Assembly: GCA_004561545.1 (NCBI GenBank)
Contig: SFVK01000006.1
Location: 62,001-126,000 of the forward strand
DNA: 64,000 nt
DNA from: a bacterium
GTDB taxonomy: Bacteria; Bacillota; Clostridia; Oscillospirales; Ruminococcaceae
Reading direction: 5' to 3'
The translations under genes were made by a program, and so were the position numbers. Shown piece by piece: positions 61,885-64,000 of the stretch; the stretch's first letter is position 1, and each line of letters opens with the position of its first letter. The notes under the pieces were generated by a model. It searched no databases and was not told the origin of the DNA. It saw only the letters and a program-made list of their open reading frames with translations.

Positions 61885-62111
61885 TCTTTTTGTACGAAGT
61901 GTGAAAAGAAGGGAGGAAAACGAAAAATAATGTATTTAGGGTGAAGTATTCCGTTTGTTTTTTAGCAATCAAGGGGAAAAAGAAAATATGGCCAAGTCCG
62001 GTTCCGGATTGCGCCAAAAACAGACTTGGTAGTGTTTGCGGTGCCCCCAAATTCCTGGAAGCCAACTGTAGCTTATCCGTTACAAAAATCCCGATAAAAA
62101 ATCTATAAACA

Positions 62112-62144
62112 AAAAGCGGAAGGTGGAGCTTACCTTCCGCTTTT
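62112..62144. terminator. Bidirectional terminator after the metallopeptidase gene
   Basis: 13-bp arms AAAAGCGGAAGGT and complement with a 7-base loop; A- and T-runs form the arm ends on each side. Confidence 0.85.
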
Positions 62145-62190
62145 GTATAATTTGAATATTCTGAGTTCTCTTCTAATAGCACGATGCCAC

Positions 62191-62922
62191 TTAGAGCCAC
62201 AAAATGCAATTCTTTTCAAGCTCGGTTTTTCGCTCTTTCCAGTCCGGCATGAACATGGTAAGAAAGGCGTAGAACTGTTTGGAGTGATTGGGATGAACCA
62301 GGTGACATAGCTCATGAACAACCACATAGTCAATACAATTTCTGGGGGCTTCCAACAATTGCTTATTCAGCGTAATGATCTGCTTTTTCGGAAGACAGGA
62401 ACCCCAACGGGTTTCCATGGAACGGATACGAAGCTGCGGTTTTGCCACACCATATTTTTGAAAAGGCGGATAGGCCTGATCTAAAACTTCACGAAAGATC
62501 GCTTCACATTGACGGTCCAAGTATCGGGTAACCAATCGTTGCTTTTTGCTGAAGTCTGTGGTGTCTTTGACGTTCAGAAACAGATAAACGCCATCCGTAT
62601 ATACGGTTTCTTTTGCGGCAGAAGCAACTTTCAGGCGCAAACCACGCCCCAGAAAATAGAAGGTTTCTCCACTGACATACTGTTTGGGCTGGGGAGAATA
62701 TCGAGCAATTTCAGCAAACTTATCCTGTGCGGCAAAGATATAGGAGGCTTTGCTCAGAATAAACGAATCGATCTCTGAAGCGGGAACATTGGGATTGGCG
62801 GAAAGAAATACACGGCCATCTTTATGAATTCGGAGATTCAGGTTTTTAACAGGTTTTTGTTCCAGAAGATAGGAAATCTCCCGGTTTTCACAGCGCACAT
62901 GTCGCATCATCTCAGAGGCCAT
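62191..62922 (-). CDS. YgjP-like (DUF45) metallopeptidase
   Basis: 243 aa. Zincin motif HELCH at His203-Glu204-His207 with the extended HPNHSKQFY, and METRWGSC upstream, both hallmarks of the YgjP/WLM DUF45 group. ATG at 62920-62922 with GGAGG inside the end of hsdR. These genes are often the last member of type I restriction operons; their role there (perhaps proteolysis of the enzyme) is not established. It is 5 bases after hsdR, so the two are co-translated. Confidence 0.93.
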   Translation of the reverse strand: MASEMMRHVRCENREISYLLEQKPVKNLNLRIHKDGRVFLSANPNVPASEIDSFILSKASYIFAAQDKFAEIARYSPQPKQYVSGETFYFLGRGLRLKVASAAKETVYTDGVYLFLNVKDTTDFSKKQRLVTRYLDRQCEAIFREVLDQAYPPFQKYGVAKPQLRIRSMETRWGSCLPKKQIITLNKQLLEAPRNCIDYVVVHELCHLVHPNHSKQFYAFLTMFMPDWKERKTELEKNCILWL

Positions 62923-62927
62923 CTTTG

Positions 62928-64000
62928 TTAAAACCTCCGTAGTGCGACTGTTTTTACGTTTTCAATGATCTTGTCTATGGTATCAAAGGAGAGTTTCAAA
63001 CCACGCTCCTTCTCGTAGTGGTAGAACAAGTCATCGATATCTTGGGAAATACGGTCGTGAATGGTTTTGTTGTTGGTCCAGTCAACCTGACTGTGAGCTG
63101 CGACGATTTGGGTAATTGCAAGGGACATTTCGGCAGCAAAATCAGACGAAACCTCTGCTTCCTGCGCTTCATCGAAGATAGCAGGCAGGATGCCATAAAA
63201 AGCCTGGGCATGTACGTTGTTCTTGATGGACTCCGGGTAGGCAATGGTGCTTTTTCCGGCATGATAATCTTCCATGATGGCGCGCATCTTTGCCAGATAC
63301 TCGGCTTCTGTAATAACTTTTTCTTTGTATTGCTTCAACGCGGTTTTGATACGCTTGGAAAAACTGTCATAGTAGGCAGGGTTTTCCTGATATTTGGCGC
63401 TGATGCTTTTGGTCAACTTGCTGGTAATGGCATCTGCTTTGGAACGGGCGGAGCCCAGACTTTCCAGTTCGCGCTCAAAATCATCCTTGTTCAAGATGTC
63501 AATGGGGCTGGTGATCTGTTTGAGACCGGCCACCGAAAGATGTGTATCCAGCAAGTTCTGCATTAAGGGTTCATATTCCCGGTTGTCGATGGCATCACAA
63601 TAGCGGATTTTCACACTGCGGCGCACTTTGGAGAAGAAGGCGAAAGCAGATTGATAGCGCTTCAGCTCTGGTTTTGGGAGCGCTTCATAGGCCTGCGCTG
63701 CATTTAATACCAAGTTAAGGGCGCGGCCAAAGGCGCATAGACGGTTGTAGAAGGTCTCGCGGCGTTTATCATCTGCCAGTGAAACTTCCACGGCTTCAGA
63801 ATCCTGCGGATTCTTCAGGGAAGCAAATAGTTCCATGAGTTGAGTGTAGGCCTCCCGCAGCGACCCGATGGACGACATGACATCCACCACAACACCTTTG
63901 AGATCGCCACTGTCGAAGTTTTCAAGACCGGCACCGCTGTACAGATCCATAGCGGTATCTAGCTTTTCAATAAGGCCACGATAATCCACGATCAAACCGT
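62928..64000 (-). CDS. hsdR: Type I restriction enzyme subunit R, C-terminal part (truncated by the window edge)
   Basis: The frame is open to the last base; about 357 C-terminal residues are visible, beginning with GLIVDYRGLIEKLDTAM, a segment that follows the helicase motifs in HsdR. The rest is the helical C-terminal domain (DUF3387 type) that binds the HsdM/HsdS core. The nuclease and helicase domains and the hsdM and hsdS genes must lie beyond 64000. Base use is more AT-rich than the housekeeping genes of the window. Confidence 0.93.
   Translation of the reverse strand, partial: GLIVDYRGLIEKLDTAMDLYSGAGLENFDSGDLKGVVVDVMSSIGSLREAYTQLMELFASLKNPQDSEAVEVSLADDKRRETFYNRLCAFGRALNLVLNAAQAYEALPKPELKRYQSAFAFFSKVRRSVKIRYCDAIDNREYEPLMQNLLDTHLSVAGLKQITSPIDILNKDDFERELESLGSARSKADAITSKLTKSISAKYQENPAYYDSFSKRIKTALKQYKEKVITEAEYLAKMRAIMEDYHAGKSTIAYPESIKNNVHAQAFYGILPAIFDEAQEAEVSSDFAAEMSLAITQIVAAHSQVDWTNNKTIHDRISQDIDDLFYHYEKERGLKLSFDTIDKIIENVKTVALRRF

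Larger units (their letters stand above)
61801..62190. other. Gene-free spacer with promoter and stems
   Basis: The 390 bases between ygjP-like and the giant ATPase gene hold no supported ORF. Visible: the operon promoter at 61856-61884; a structured stretch at 61992-62029 with arms CCAAGTC and GACTTGG and an inner CCGG/CCGG; the terminator at 62112-62144. A small RNA cannot be excluded. Confidence 0.6.

Noticed and set aside
61800..62190. Retron or toxin-antitoxin RNA in the spacer
   Set aside because: No reverse transcriptase or small toxin gene is nearby, and the stems are short; kept only as a low-interest finding.

Overview
The window looks like chromosome from a gut Clostridia bacterium of the Oscillospiraceae/Ruminococcaceae type (Faecalibacterium, Gemmiger or Subdoligranulum-like). 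This is inferred from GC-rich Firmicutes-style genes with strong AGGAGG ribosome sites, a class III fructose bisphosphatase, DUF3048 lipoproteins, a YesM/YesN system and tRNAs with encoded CCA. No 16S or marker gene is present, so the assignment is tentative.

Layout. (1) 1-9.6 kb: 3' part of an EF-G-like GTPase, a repeated-hairpin spacer, two DUF3048 lipoproteins, a DUF624-like membrane protein, two half-size chromate transporter subunits and fbp. (2) 9.7-27.2 kb: a divergent glycan-utilisation locus. One arm (minus strand) runs sugar-binding lipoprotein, two ABC permeases, GH88 unsaturated glucuronyl hydrolase, GH2 beta-glucuronidase, DUF2264 hydrolase, GH2 beta-galactosidase. The other arm (plus strand) runs YesM-like sensor kinase, YesN-like regulator, heparinase II/III-like lyase, a P-loop kinase and a discoidin-like protein. 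Together they suggest import and intracellular breakdown of acidic (uronate-containing) oligosaccharides, probably gene-activated by the sensor pair. (3) 27.4-30.3 kb: an MmeI-like single-chain restriction-modification enzyme with lower GC, then tRNA-Met and tRNA-Glu. (4) 30.8-37.8 kb: a PerR/Fur-type regulator and a complete oligopeptide ABC transporter operon. (5) 37.8-46.0 kb: argGHCJBDF, a complete arginine operon from glutamate via the ArgJ acetyl cycle, with two good ARG boxes around its promoter. (6) 46.0-47.2 kb: a small unknown protein and a tRNA-Ser(CGA) gene preceded by tandem partial copies of itself.

(7) 47.2-53.3 kb: an integrative mobilizable element module: zeta-like kinase, tyrosine integrase, relaxase (apparent CTG start), MobC, RepA-like ATPase, excisionase and a divergent Cro/CI-type repressor. 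Between repA and xis lie four 21-bp palindromes separated by exactly 21 bp. The repressor and xis promoters face each other, and a palindrome fills the spacer of the xis promoter. (8) 53.4-64 kb: a lower-GC defence-like island. It holds a three-gene operon of unrecognised proteins (1796-aa ATPase, 373-aa protein with a HEPN-like RNxxAH motif, 566-aa coiled-coil protein), next to a YgjP-type metallopeptidase and the 3' end of a type I restriction hsdR that runs off the window.

The three-gene operon in region 8 is the best candidate here for an undescribed system. The iteron array and the tRNA-Ser repeat array are the most striking non-coding signals.
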